DNA of 64,000 nt, taken from positions 124,001 through 188,000 of the forward strand of contig CAVPJW010000007.1 of the NCBI GenBank assembly GCA_963705525.1, given 5' to 3'. Shown here one piece after another: positions 19,977 to 29,262 of the stretch (position 1 is the stretch's first letter; every line of letters begins with the position of its first letter). The DNA is from CAVPJW01 sp963705525 (GTDB taxonomy: Bacteria > Acidobacteriota > Vicinamibacteria > Vicinamibacterales > CAVPJW01). The translations under genes were made by a program, and so were the position numbers. Under the pieces are notes generated by a model that searched no databases, was not told the origin of the DNA, and saw only the letters and a list, made by a program, of their open reading frames with translations.

Positions 19977-22601
19977 ATGATCGGCCAGAAAATCTCCCAC
20001 TATCAGATTACCGAGCTCCTTGGCGGCGGCGGCATGGGTGTCGTCTACAAGGCCGACGACCTCCGCCTCAATCGAACCGTCGCGCTCAAGTTCCTCCCGG
20101 ACGAGATGGCGCACGACCACGCCGCGCTCGAGCGTTTTCAGCGGGAAGCGAGAGCGACGTCGGCCCTGAACCATCCGAACATCTGCACGGTCTACGACGT
20201 GGATCAGGCCGACGGCCGCCCGTTCATCGCGATGGAGTTCCTCGACGGCCAGACGCTGAAGCACCGCATCAACGGCCGGCCTCTCCCCCTCGAAGTGGCG
20301 CTCGATCTGGCCATCCAGATCGCAGATGCGCTCGACGCCGCGCACGCGCAGGGCATCATCCACCGCGACATCAAGCCGGCGAACATCTTCGTGACCAAGC
20401 GCGGCCAGGCAAAGGTGCTCGACTTCGGCCTGGCGAAGCTGACGCCGTACGGATCCAGGCAGGCCGAGGCCGGCGACACGCAGCAGACCGCTGTCACGCA
20501 GATGGAGCTGACGAGCGTCGGGTCCGCGCTCGGCACGGTGTCGTACATGTCGCCGGAACAGGCGCGCGGCGAGACGCTCGATCATCGCACCGATCTCTTC
20601 TCGTTCGGCGTCGTCCTCTACGAAATGATCACCGGCAAGGAAGCCTTCACCGGCACGACGTCGGCGGTGATCTTTCACGCGATTCTCGAACGGACACCGC
20701 CGTCCATCCTGACGGTCAATCCGAATCTCCCGCCCAGGCTCGACGAGATCGTCCGGAAAGCGCTCGAACGCGACCGCGATCTGCGCTGCCAGACGGCAGC
20801 CGAGCTCCGGGCCGATCTGAAGCGGCTCAAGCGCGATTCTGATTCGGCCCGGTCGGCGGCCAGCGCGGCACGAGTGACGAGCGAGCCGGTGGTGGCGCAG
20901 CCCGTCGCCAAGGCGAAGTCATCCAAGGGCAAGCTCCTTGCGGCAGCCGTCGGCGGGCTCGGCGTCGCGGCGCTGCTTTTTGCAGGCGGCTGGATGCTCG
21001 GCAAGGGCAAGCCGGAGGAACCACCGCTCTATCGCCAACTCACCTTCCGCCGAGGCACCGTCCGCAACGCGCGCTTCGCACCGGATGGTCAGACGATCGT
21101 GTACTCAGCCTCCTGGGAAGCCGAGCCCCTCGAGATCTTTTCGAAGAACACCGAGAGCCCGGAATCGCGGCCGCTCGGATTCACGGGCGCCGACCTGAAT
21201 TCGATTTCGACCACTGGCGAGATGGCAGTCTCGGTGAAACACCGCTTGACCGGGACGTACGTCGGCACCGGCACGCTGTCACGAGTGCCGATCTCGGCGG
21301 GCGCTCCGCGCGCCGTCCTCGAAGACGTGCAGTCGGCCGACTGGTCGCCCGACGGCACCAACATGGCCGTCATCCGCAACGTCAGCGGACGCACACGCCT
21401 CGAGTTCCCGATTGGCCGGACGCTGTACGAGACCGGGGGCTGGCTGAGCCATCCTCGCGTTTCGCGAGATGGAACGCAGGTCGCCTTCATCGACCACCCG
21501 CTCCAGGGCGACGATGGCGGCATGATCGCGGTCGTCGATACGTCAGGGAACAAGCGCGACCTGACCAAGGGTTGGTACAGCCTGCAAGGGCTCGCCTGGC
21601 CAACCGCGAAAGATGAAGTGTGGTTCACCGGCACGAAGACGGGCGTCGCGCGAGCGCTCTTTGCGATTTCGCTCTCGGGTAAGGAACGCCTCGTGGCGCG
21701 AATTCCCGGCACGCTGACGGTGCACGATGTGTCGCCGTCCGGCCGTGTGCTGCTGGCCCGTGACACCTGGCGCCGCGAGCTCATGGGACTGCGGCCCGGT
21801 GACGCGAAGGAACGCAACTTTTCGTGGCAGGACTATTCCTATCCCGCCGAGTTGTCGGCGGACGGCGACACGCTGCTCTTCGATGAGGAAGGGGAAGCCG
21901 GCGGCTACAACTACGCGGTCTACATTCGGAAGACGGATGGGTCACCCGCCGTCAGACTCGGGCCCGCGCTCGCCGTCGCGCTTTCACCCGATCAGAAATG
22001 GGTGATCTCGCAGACGACGAAGGCGCCCTCGCAGTTTGTGCTGCTGCCAACCGGCGCGGGAGACGCCAAGCCCTTCACGAACGATTCCCTCACGCACAAC
22101 TGGGCGCGCTGGGCGCCCGATGGCCGGCACGTCGTCTTCGCCGGGAACGAGCCCGGCAAGGCAAACCGTTTCTACATTCAGGGTCTCGACGAGGCCGCAC
22201 CCAAGCCGATTTCGAGCGAGGGCGTGGATGCGCTGCAGTTCGCGATGTCGCCCGACGGCCACACCATCGCCGGCATCGGGCCTGATGGTAAGGGTTACCT
22301 CTATCCGGTTGCCGGCGGCGATCCTCGGCCTATTCCGGGGTTCGAGCAGGGAGAGGCGCCGATCGTCTGGACGGAAGATGGAAAGGGTGTCTTCATCACG
22401 CGGCCGGGAGAACTGCCGGCTCGCATCACGCGCATCGACGTCACCACCGGACAGCGAACCCCCTGGAAAGAACTGATGCCCCTCGACGGCGCGGGCGTGC
22501 AGCACATCGGCCCCATTCGCATCACACCCGACGGCAAGACGTATGTCTACGGCTTCCAGCGCAGGTTGTCGGATCTGTATATTGTGGACGGCCTGAAGTA
22601 G
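19977..22601 (+). CDS. Ser/Thr protein kinase with C-terminal TolB/PD40 propeller
   Basis: About 874 residues. Kinase domain (roughly 8-275): GGGGMGVVYKAD, VALK lysine, HRDIKPAN, DFGLAKL, MSPEQARGE. A transmembrane helix follows (LLAAAVGGLGVAALLFAGGW), then about 500 residues of WD40-like PD40 repeats (FAPDGQTIVYS, WSPDGTNMAVI, SRDGTQVAFI, WAPDGRHVVFAG), predicted to form an extracytoplasmic propeller; the protein ends DLYIVDGLK. ATG 19977 directly precedes the first kinase strand; upstream in-frame codons are not protein-like. Divergent from the TonB receptor whose start is at 19712, suggesting joint control. A homologous tail fossil follows vapC at 32790. Confidence 0.88.
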   Translation: MIGQKISHYQITELLGGGGMGVVYKADDLRLNRTVALKFLPDEMAHDHAALERFQREARATSALNHPNICTVYDVDQADGRPFIAMEFLDGQTLKHRINGRPLPLEVALDLAIQIADALDAAHAQGIIHRDIKPANIFVTKRGQAKVLDFGLAKLTPYGSRQAEAGDTQQTAVTQMELTSVGSALGTVSYMSPEQARGETLDHRTDLFSFGVVLYEMITGKEAFTGTTSAVIFHAILERTPPSILTVNPNLPPRLDEIVRKALERDRDLRCQTAAELRADLKRLKRDSDSARSAASAARVTSEPVVAQPVAKAKSSKGKLLAAAVGGLGVAALLFAGGWMLGKGKPEEPPLYRQLTFRRGTVRNARFAPDGQTIVYSASWEAEPLEIFSKNTESPESRPLGFTGADLNSISTTGEMAVSVKHRLTGTYVGTGTLSRVPISAGAPRAVLEDVQSADWSPDGTNMAVIRNVSGRTRLEFPIGRTLYETGGWLSHPRVSRDGTQVAFIDHPLQGDDGGMIAVVDTSGNKRDLTKGWYSLQGLAWPTAKDEVWFTGTKTGVARALFAISLSGKERLVARIPGTLTVHDVSPSGRVLLARDTWRRELMGLRPGDAKERNFSWQDYSYPAELSADGDTLLFDEEGEAGGYNYAVYIRKTDGSPAVRLGPALAVALSPDQKWVISQTTKAPSQFVLLPTGAGDAKPFTNDSLTHNWARWAPDGRHVVFAGNEPGKANRFYIQGLDEAAPKPISSEGVDALQFAMSPDGHTIAGIGPDGKGYLYPVAGGDPRPIPGFEQGEAPIVWTEDGKGVFITRPGELPARITRIDVTTGQRTPWKELMPLDGAGVQHIGPIRITPDGKTYVYGFQRRLSDLYIVDGLK

Positions 22602-22605
22602 GAGG

Positions 22606-22676
22606 TTTTCAGTTCTCAGTTTTCAGTTATCGGTCATCAGTTTCCGCACTAAGCACTAAGCACCAAGCACTAAGAA
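22606..22676 (+). repeat. Two families of heptanucleotide tandem repeats
   Basis: Immediately after the kinase stop: first a 7-base periodic block (TTCAGTT / CTCAGTT / TTCAGTT / ATCGGTC / ATCAGTT), then a second (ACTAAGC / ACTAAGC / ACCAAGC / ACTAAGA). It fills the spacer between the convergent kinase and TonB receptor genes. Confidence 0.7.
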
Positions 22677-22697
22677 CTACTCCCTCCCCCGTCCCCG

Positions 22698-25600
22698 TCA
22701 GAAGATATACCTCACCCCGAACTGAATCTGCCGCATCGCCGTCGAGGTGCTGGTGATCACGCCGGCCGATCCTTCACCAGCATCGACAAACATCTCGGGC
22801 ATGCCAAAGTTCGGATGATTGAGCGCGTTGAAGAGATCGGCTCGGACCTCGAGGCGCTGCTCCTTGATGGCGAACGCTTTGCGGAAGTAAAGGTCCACCG
22901 TGCGGAATCCGGGCCCCTCCAGGCTGTTCCGTTTGGCATTCCCAAACGTGAAATCGGCGGGGGTCTGGTAGGCCGACACATCGAACCAGTGCTCGGGCGT
23001 CCGCTGATTCGACGGCAGGTTACCGTCACGAATCTGATCGGGCCGGAGCTGTCCGAAGGTCGCCGTGTTCGACGTGTCGAGACCGATGTGAGGAGAGAAC
23101 GGGAAACCCGATGCGATGGTCACGATCCCGCCCACCTCCCACCCGCCGAACACCGCGTTGAGCGCACCTGGCTGATTGAGGAAACGACGGCCGTCCCCGA
23201 ATGGAAGCTCGTATCCGAAACTGGTGACCGATCGGTACCGCTGGTCGAAGTCCGCGCGGCCGTCCTCCGCGGCGATGTCATAGGTGTTGGCCGGCCACGG
23301 CTCATTGCAGCAGATCTCGGGCTGGTCGTTTGTGGCCTTCCCCAGCGTGAATGCACTGAGGAACCACAATCCCTGGCTGAGCCGCTTGCTCGCTTTGATC
23401 TGCAGCGAGTTGAAGCGAGACCTGCCCGCATTTTCAATGGACGCGAAGCTCCCGAGGTCCACGTAGGGGCGCCGTTCCTGCGGATCGCCCGGACCCGGCT
23501 GCGGCTGATTTCGATCTCGCATGACCTGCAGGCGCGAACCCTTCGATCCGACGTACGCCACTTCCAGAACCAGGTTGTGCGGGAATTCGTGCTGGACTCC
23601 GACGTTCCACTGCTGAAAGTACGGGCTGTGGAATCGACGATCGGCCGACGTGATCCCGGGGAATTCGACGACGGCCGGATCGAGAGGCGGAAAGCCCTCG
23701 TCCAGGAGAATCGCAGGGCTCACGCCGAAGTCGCTCGACGTCGACACCGAGAAGAAGAACGGTGGATTGAACCCGAGCTGGAAACCCGTCCGCACTTCCT
23801 GCGGGCTGTAGAACACACCGTACCCCCCGCGGATCACGGTCTTCGCGTCCTTGAACGGACTCCACGCAAGTCCCAGCCGAGGCGCCAGATTGAACTTGTC
23901 GACATCGATGAGACCGCGGGAGTTGCCGTCCTGGTTGGCGACGAGGATCTGACCCGTCTGGTAATCGAAGTTGCTCTGACGGTCCTCGGCCTCGACCGTC
24001 GGAGCCGTGTAGTCGTAGCGCAACCCGAGATTGAGCGTCAGCGTGGATGTCACTCGAAAGTCGTCCTGCACGAAGGCGCCGAAGACGCCCGTGCGATTCT
24101 TCACGTCCGAGATGTTCGAAATATCCGCCTGCGACACCAGGCCGAGCAGCGCATCCGCCAGCGCGTCCCCGGTCGTCTCTCGATCCTCGGGGTCCTGCGT
24201 GAACTCCCCGCTGAAACCGACACTTCCACGCGGCGCCGGGATCTGGAAAAGATCGAACGCGCTCCGCCGGAACTGCACGCCCGCCTTCAACGTGTGCGAC
24301 CCTCGCACCATCGTCAGGGCGTCGGAGAACTGGAACTCGGAGCTCGTGATGTAGGTCGGGTTGAACAAGGGATCGCCGATGCCGCTGTAGGCATTGGGCG
24401 CGAAGTAGGTGACACCATTGACCGCGGGATCGTCGGTCACGCCCGGGACTTGCAGCGCTGGCGGCGGGAAGGCCGTGCCGCCTGGCGGAATACCCACGGC
24501 GATCTTCGCCCGATTGAAGCCGAATCGGGCCTCGTTGATCGTCGTCGCCGAAAAAACGTGAGTCTCCCCTACCGCCGCGCCCCACGGCTTCTCCGTCGTA
24601 ATGCCCGCTCCATAGTCGCCTCCATTTGCGAGACCCGGAAACGGTGGAGGCGTGAACACGTCACGATCGCTCCATGAGACTCGGAAGAACAGCCGGTCGT
24701 CGTCGCTGAATCGGTGATCCAGCCGCACATCTGCCTGGTCCACATCGTCGGTCACCACCGGAGCCACCAGATAGTTGTTCTTGAGGTCCGGATGATTGGG
24801 ATCGGGATAAAGACCAATGAACGCCTGCGCCAGCGGCGAAAATCTGGACGGCGGAATGATGTTGCCGGGAAAAGGCTGCCCGGTCTGCGGATCGAAGATC
24901 ACCGCATTTCCCTCGCCGGAGAAATCGCCTCCGCGCTGAGCGGCGGTCGGCACTGAGTAGATCGCAGTGGTACCGGTGTCGATTCGCGTCCCCTGGTAGT
25001 CGGCGAAGAAGAACGTCCGGTCCTTCCTGATCGGACCGCCGAGCGCTCCGCCGAATTGATGAAATGAGAACGGCGCCTTGGGATCGGCGGGGTCTTCGAA
25101 GAAACCTCGCGCGTCCAGCGAATCGTCGCGGAAGAAGTAGGAGCCGGAACCGCTGAACTTGTTCGTGCCCGATTTGATAGTGGCGTTGATCACGGCACCG
25201 GCGCTCCGGCCGAATTCCGAGGAGTACGTGCTCGTCTGGATCTTGAATTCCTCAATCGCGTCGACACTGGTGCGAAGAATGGCCCCGGCATTGTCGTTCG
25301 AATTGTTGTCGATGCCATCCAGAATGAAATTGTTGAGCGTGCCGCGCGTGCCATTGGACACGAAACTCGCGGGCAGGCCGGTCGACCCTCCTCCGCCCAC
25401 GTTGCCGTTGGTGCCTTCGCTCGTCCTGACGACACCAGTCGTGAGCGTCGCCAGGTCGAGATAGTTCCGCTGATTGAGAGGCAGCGCCTCGATCTCATGA
25501 CTTTCCATGACCTGCCCGAGCGACGAGGTCTCGGTCTCGAGTCGAGGCGTACTGCTTACGACAGTGACCGTTTCCGCGATGTCGCCGACCTCGAGTTCGA

Positions 25601-25913
25601 AATCCAGGCGCACGCGGTCCTGGACGCGCAAGACGATGCCATCCCGCGAGTTTTTCTTGAAGCCAGGGAGCTCGGCCGACAGGCTGTAGGTGCCGATCGG
25701 CAGAGACGTCAGGACGTAGTTGCCCGATCCATCAGTCTCGGTGGACGACGCGGCCCCGGTTCGAACCTCTGTTGCGGTCACCGTGGTGCCGGGCAGCACA
25801 GCGCCGCTCGTGTCGCGAACAATGCCGACGACGGTTGCGGTATCGACCTGCGCGCCGAGATTGACCGGGATGAGCAGCGTCAGGGCAACGAGAAGAAACC
25901 GCGTCTTGGGCAT
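22698..25913 (-). CDS. TonB-dependent receptor with carboxypeptidase-regulatory domain (Oar-like)
   Basis: Intact 1071-residue outer-membrane receptor. Signal peptide MPKTRFLLVALTLLIPVNLG, a regulatory Ig-like domain (VGIVRDTSGAVLPGTTVTAT, GSGNYVLTSLPIGTYSLSAE), plug (TLTTGVVRTSEGTNGN; NNFILDGIDNNSND; SAGAVINATIKSGTN) and an Oar-type barrel whose last strand is IQFGVRYIF. ATG 25913 is preceded by GGGAGGAACAC, a good ribosome-binding site. Receptors of this type are numerous in Acidobacteria and probably import oligosaccharides or peptides. The gene lies 23 bases downstream of the galactosidase gene on the same strand, suggesting that both serve glycan use (inference). Confidence 0.9.
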   Translation of the reverse strand: MPKTRFLLVALTLLIPVNLGAQVDTATVVGIVRDTSGAVLPGTTVTATEVRTGAASSTETDGSGNYVLTSLPIGTYSLSAELPGFKKNSRDGIVLRVQDRVRLDFELEVGDIAETVTVVSSTPRLETETSSLGQVMESHEIEALPLNQRNYLDLATLTTGVVRTSEGTNGNVGGGGSTGLPASFVSNGTRGTLNNFILDGIDNNSNDNAGAILRTSVDAIEEFKIQTSTYSSEFGRSAGAVINATIKSGTNKFSGSGSYFFRDDSLDARGFFEDPADPKAPFSFHQFGGALGGPIRKDRTFFFADYQGTRIDTGTTAIYSVPTAAQRGGDFSGEGNAVIFDPQTGQPFPGNIIPPSRFSPLAQAFIGLYPDPNHPDLKNNYLVAPVVTDDVDQADVRLDHRFSDDDRLFFRVSWSDRDVFTPPPFPGLANGGDYGAGITTEKPWGAAVGETHVFSATTINEARFGFNRAKIAVGIPPGGTAFPPPALQVPGVTDDPAVNGVTYFAPNAYSGIGDPLFNPTYITSSEFQFSDALTMVRGSHTLKAGVQFRRSAFDLFQIPAPRGSVGFSGEFTQDPEDRETTGDALADALLGLVSQADISNISDVKNRTGVFGAFVQDDFRVTSTLTLNLGLRYDYTAPTVEAEDRQSNFDYQTGQILVANQDGNSRGLIDVDKFNLAPRLGLAWSPFKDAKTVIRGGYGVFYSPQEVRTGFQLGFNPPFFFSVSTSSDFGVSPAILLDEGFPPLDPAVVEFPGITSADRRFHSPYFQQWNVGVQHEFPHNLVLEVAYVGSKGSRLQVMRDRNQPQPGPGDPQERRPYVDLGSFASIENAGRSRFNSLQIKASKRLSQGLWFLSAFTLGKATNDQPEICCNEPWPANTYDIAAEDGRADFDQRYRSVTSFGYELPFGDGRRFLNQPGALNAVFGGWEVGGIVTIASGFPFSPHIGLDTSNTATFGQLRPDQIRDGNLPSNQRTPEHWFDVSAYQTPADFTFGNAKRNSLEGPGFRTVDLYFRKAFAIKEQRLEVRADLFNALNHPNFGMPEMFVDAGEGSAGVITSTSTAMRQIQFGVRYIF

Positions 25914-25936
25914 GTGTTCCTCCCGATAGGATTTAA

Positions 25937-28065
25937 CTATTGAGCGTGAGGCCAGCCGGCGGAGCTCTCGGGCTCCGCTTCGAGCAACAGGTACTTCTGG
26001 AACGCAACATCGACGCGGGCAGTCGGTCCGCTCACCTGGCCAAGATCTCTGTTTGCCACGTAGTCGCGCAGGCGATAGCGGCTCGCACCGAGTCCGCGCA
26101 GCTCCACCGGTCCTTTCCAGTTCTGGGCATAGAAGGCAAAGTAGAGCGCCCCGTCCTTCTTGATCACGTGCGTCTCCGGGCGATCGAACCCGATGTCGTA
26201 AAGCGCGCCGAGATATTCACCGTTCGACAGGCGCTTCGACTGATAGAGCCTCACCCAGAACTCCCACGCTCGTTCACGCTCAGGTGTAAGGACCAGCTTC
26301 GGGTCTTTCCTGCCCGGCGCTCCCCGCCACGCGAACTGAGTCCCGACGACGCCGCCCACGCCCAACGTCGAGGCGAAGTCGTCGCCGCCGTCGCTCAGTT
26401 CCACATGATCGCCGAAGTACGCGACTTCGTCGCCCACGAGCGCCTTGAGCGTCTTGGCCTTGAGCCGCACCTGCCAGGAGCTTTCGGGATCGGATGCGAC
26501 GGCCATGTTGAGAAACGGCATCGTGAAGAACGAGTAAGACGTGCCGCACGGGCAGATCTCAATGACGGCGTCGGGCTTCGCGGCCAGCGCGGCATCGTAG
26601 ATCGCTTTGAAGAAACCTGGGACTCCTTCGACGGATTCTTCCGGCGCCGCGTGATGATGGGCCGGGTTGAAGCACGGCGCCGCACCATTCAGGTGCTGGC
26701 CGTCGATCTTGAGACCATCGAAACCCCACTCGGTGATCGCCTTTCTGACGAACGCGGCCGCGTTCTCGCGCACGGGCGCGTATGCAGGACAGAGATAGTC
26801 GGAGTCCCACCAGCTGATCTTCACGGGCTGACCGTTCGCGCTCCGCAGCAACTGTTCCGGATGATGTCGATGCAAGGCGCTGCCCGGATCCGCCGAGAGC
26901 GGCGACCACCAGAGCTGCGCCTTGAGTCCCGCGGCGTGAATTCGCCCGACGAGATCCTTGATATCGCTGTCCCCTCGCGGGAACTTCTTCGGAACCGGGA
27001 CCCAATCACCCTCAGCCACCTGCCAGCCGTCGTCGAGCGTGGCCCAGCCGAAGCCCATCCTCTGCGCGACGGGCAGAGTCTCGAAGACCTGCTCCGGTGT
27101 GAAATTTCTGCCGTAGCCCCACGCGCACCAGATGGGCGCAAACGCCTGCGGCGGCGCTTTCGGAAGTACGAATCCCTGCCTGACCATCACACGCCGGTAA
27201 TCCACCAGCGCCTGAAAGTAATCGCCGCGATGGACGGTGACGAATGTCCGGAACGTCTGGAACGTGTCGCCAGGCTTCAGTGTGATCGCAGCCTTGTAGC
27301 CCACGGCCAGAGTCGCCTCCGACTCTGTTGGCATCGTCACCGGGAGTGACACAAGCTTCGGCACTGTCTCGAGGTGTCCTACGGCAACGCCGACGTCGCG
27401 TCTCCACACGTCGACGACGGGCGTTCCGCCGCCGTAGTCCGACGCATTCATGCCGAGATAGTTGTCCTGCGTGAAACCCTTCTCAAGCGGGCGGATCCAG
27501 TCCGGACGATTCTCGTACGAACCACTCTGGAGCGACCAGAACGCGGGACTAACCGAGCCGGCTCCCGCGAGCGATCTGATAGCGATTGTTGATCCAGCCG
27601 AGAATGCGCCGTGGCTGGTCTCCGTCATTTGAGTAGCTGACACGAAAGACGGCCGTCCGCGGAAAGTCGCGGTAGAACGTGACCTCGACGATCTTGATCA
27701 GCGCAGCCGCACGGCCCGAGATGCGGAATCGCACGCCCTTCGCCCAGATCGTCGCGGATGGCTGCCTCTTCCTGGGCAACGAACGCGAAGTCCGTGATTG
27801 TGCCCTGATCGGTGATGACAGACTCGGACGTGGACGAGGGCCGATGACGGTCTCGCCCTGTTCCAGAGAGCGCGACGATGCGGGAATGAAGCTGGTCGTC
27901 GAACTCGACTCGGATGCCTGCGCCGCGCGCGATGATCGGCGGTCGATCGGACTGGTGTCGTCTGCGGGCCGAGCCACGAGCCCGGCTGACGGCCGAGTGC
28001 CGAGATCGACCCGGAGCTCTGGCCGATGAGAAGGCCAGCATGATCAATGTTCCTCTGCTCTTCAT
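25937..28065 (-). pseudogene. GH36-type alpha-galactosidase-like glycosidase, N-terminus frameshifted
   Basis: The catalytic part (to about 27540) is a GH36/melibiase-like TIM barrel: APIWCAWGYGRNFTPEQV, GWATLDDGWQ, the nucleophile region FDGLKIDGQHLNG and the later DHVELSDGGDDFAS. The N-terminal beta-sandwich is spread over other frames between 27540 and 28065: IRVEFDDQLHSRIVAL, then SESVITDQGTITDFAFVAQE, then IKIVEVTFYRDFPRTAVFRV. At least two shifts (near 27730 and near 27550) are needed to join them. ATG 28065 begins a plausible exported leader, though this stretch is also unclear. The full protein would be about 700 residues and periplasmic, hydrolysing alpha-linked galactosides or a related sugar. 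Confidence 0.7.
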
Positions 28066-28168
28066 GACGTCGATCGGTCGGTAATATATCCTCCAGGAGT
28101 CGAGTCGCCTATTCAAGGGCGGCGTTGACCATCGGTCCAGCTTGCGTCGGAACACTCGGAGCCTCGCA

Positions 28169-29242
28169 ATGCACAGACTCATCATCCTTATCACGGTGCT
28201 CGGAGCGTTAAGCAGCCTCCCGGCTACCGCCCAGCCGGCCGACGTCCCACGCGACCCACGCTTCGATCCCGCCCGGCTGCATTCGACGCTTGTTGTCCCG
28301 GAGACGCGCATCGAGCGCTTCCGATCACCCGTTGTCGACACCCACAGTCATGCGTACATCGAGACGCCCGATGGCATTGCCGCCTGGGTTCGCCTGCAGG
28401 AACGCCTGAACGTCAGGACGACCGTCATCCTGACCGATGCGACAGGCGCTGAGTTTGGCAATCTGGTCGAGCGTTTTTCGAAACCCTACCCTGGACGTTT
28501 CGTGCTGTGCGCCGGGTTCGAACGTGAGGGCATCGAGAGTTCCGATTATGCAGAACGGCTGCGGAGGCGTGTGCGCGAAGACATGGAAGCGGGTGCTGCG
28601 GGCCTCGGCGAGTTGACCGATAAGGGCCTCGGCCTGGTACGCGTGGGCGATCACGCGTACTACATCGACGACCCGCGGTTCGATCCGTTGTGGGACGAAG
28701 CCGGGAAGCTCGGCCTGCCGGTCTTCATCCACATCGCCGAGCCGGCCGCGTTCTACGAGGCACCTGACGAACAGAACGATCTGCGACGCTCGGAGAACTG
28801 GTCCTTGTACGGCAAGGGCACGCCGGGATTTCAGGCGATGCTGGAGAAGTTCGAACGGGTCCTCGAACGCCACCCGAAGACACGGTTTGTCTCCGTACAC
28901 GCATTCAACCTCGCCAACGATCTGGCGGCGCTCGGGCGGCTGCTCGATCGCCATCCCAACGTGCAGATCGATTTCGCCGCGAGGATGTGGGAACTGGCGC
29001 GGCAACCGTTCAGTGCGCGCCGGTTCTTTCTGAAGTATGCGGATCGCATCCTCTTCGGGACGGACAACGATCCCGAGGCGCCGATGTATCTCGCGCATGC
29101 GCGGCAGTTCGAGACCGAAGACGAATGGTTCTGGCCAGCGGATGCCGAGTGGTGGCGCGGCTACGGCATGCACTTGCCAGACGAGGTGTTGAAACGAGTG
29201 TACGGCGCGAATGCGGAAAGGCTTATGAGACCTAAGAACTAA
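28169..29242 (+). CDS. Exported amidohydrolase-2 family metal-dependent hydrolase
   Basis: A 357-residue TIM-barrel hydrolase with a signal peptide (MHRLIILITVLGALSSLPAT, cleavage near TAQ). The metal site begins with PVVDTHSHAYIETP and later elements are LPVFIHIAEPAAF, FVSVHAFNLANDL and ILFGTDNDPEAP, the usual HxH...H...H...D order of amidohydrolase_2 (ACMSD/TIM-barrel) enzymes. Substrate unknown. ATG 28169 gives the signal peptide and has GGAG about ten bases upstream; an earlier TTG at 28142 adds a non-hydrophobic leader. The final codons (Lys-Asn-stop) lie inside a heptad repeat. Convergent with the kinase gene ending at 29260. Confidence 0.8.
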   Translation: MHRLIILITVLGALSSLPATAQPADVPRDPRFDPARLHSTLVVPETRIERFRSPVVDTHSHAYIETPDGIAAWVRLQERLNVRTTVILTDATGAEFGNLVERFSKPYPGRFVLCAGFEREGIESSDYAERLRRRVREDMEAGAAGLGELTDKGLGLVRVGDHAYYIDDPRFDPLWDEAGKLGLPVFIHIAEPAAFYEAPDEQNDLRRSENWSLYGKGTPGFQAMLEKFERVLERHPKTRFVSVHAFNLANDLAALGRLLDRHPNVQIDFAARMWELARQPFSARRFFLKYADRILFGTDNDPEAPMYLAHARQFETEDEWFWPADAEWWRGYGMHLPDEVLKRVYGANAERLMRPKN

Positions 29243-29262
29243 GCACCAAGAACCAAGAACTA
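29230..29262 (+). repeat. Heptanucleotide tandem repeat at a gene 3' end
   Basis: Units CCTAAGA / ACTAAGC / ACCAAGA / ACCAAGA / ACTA span the last codons and stop of the hydrolase gene and reach the end of the convergent kinase gene. Same family and same gene-sense orientation as the block at 6816-6848. Confidence 0.7.

Noticed and set aside
22815..24677. Plus-strand open frame of 620 codons opposite the TonB receptor
   Set aside because: Antisense shadow of an intact receptor; composition is Arg-rich and no ribosome-binding site or domain is visible.
25940..27349. Long plus-strand open frame (469 codons) opposite the GH36-type gene
   Set aside because: It is Arg/His/Glu-rich with no motif and mirrors a well-conserved glycosidase on the other strand; high GC alone produces such antisense frames.
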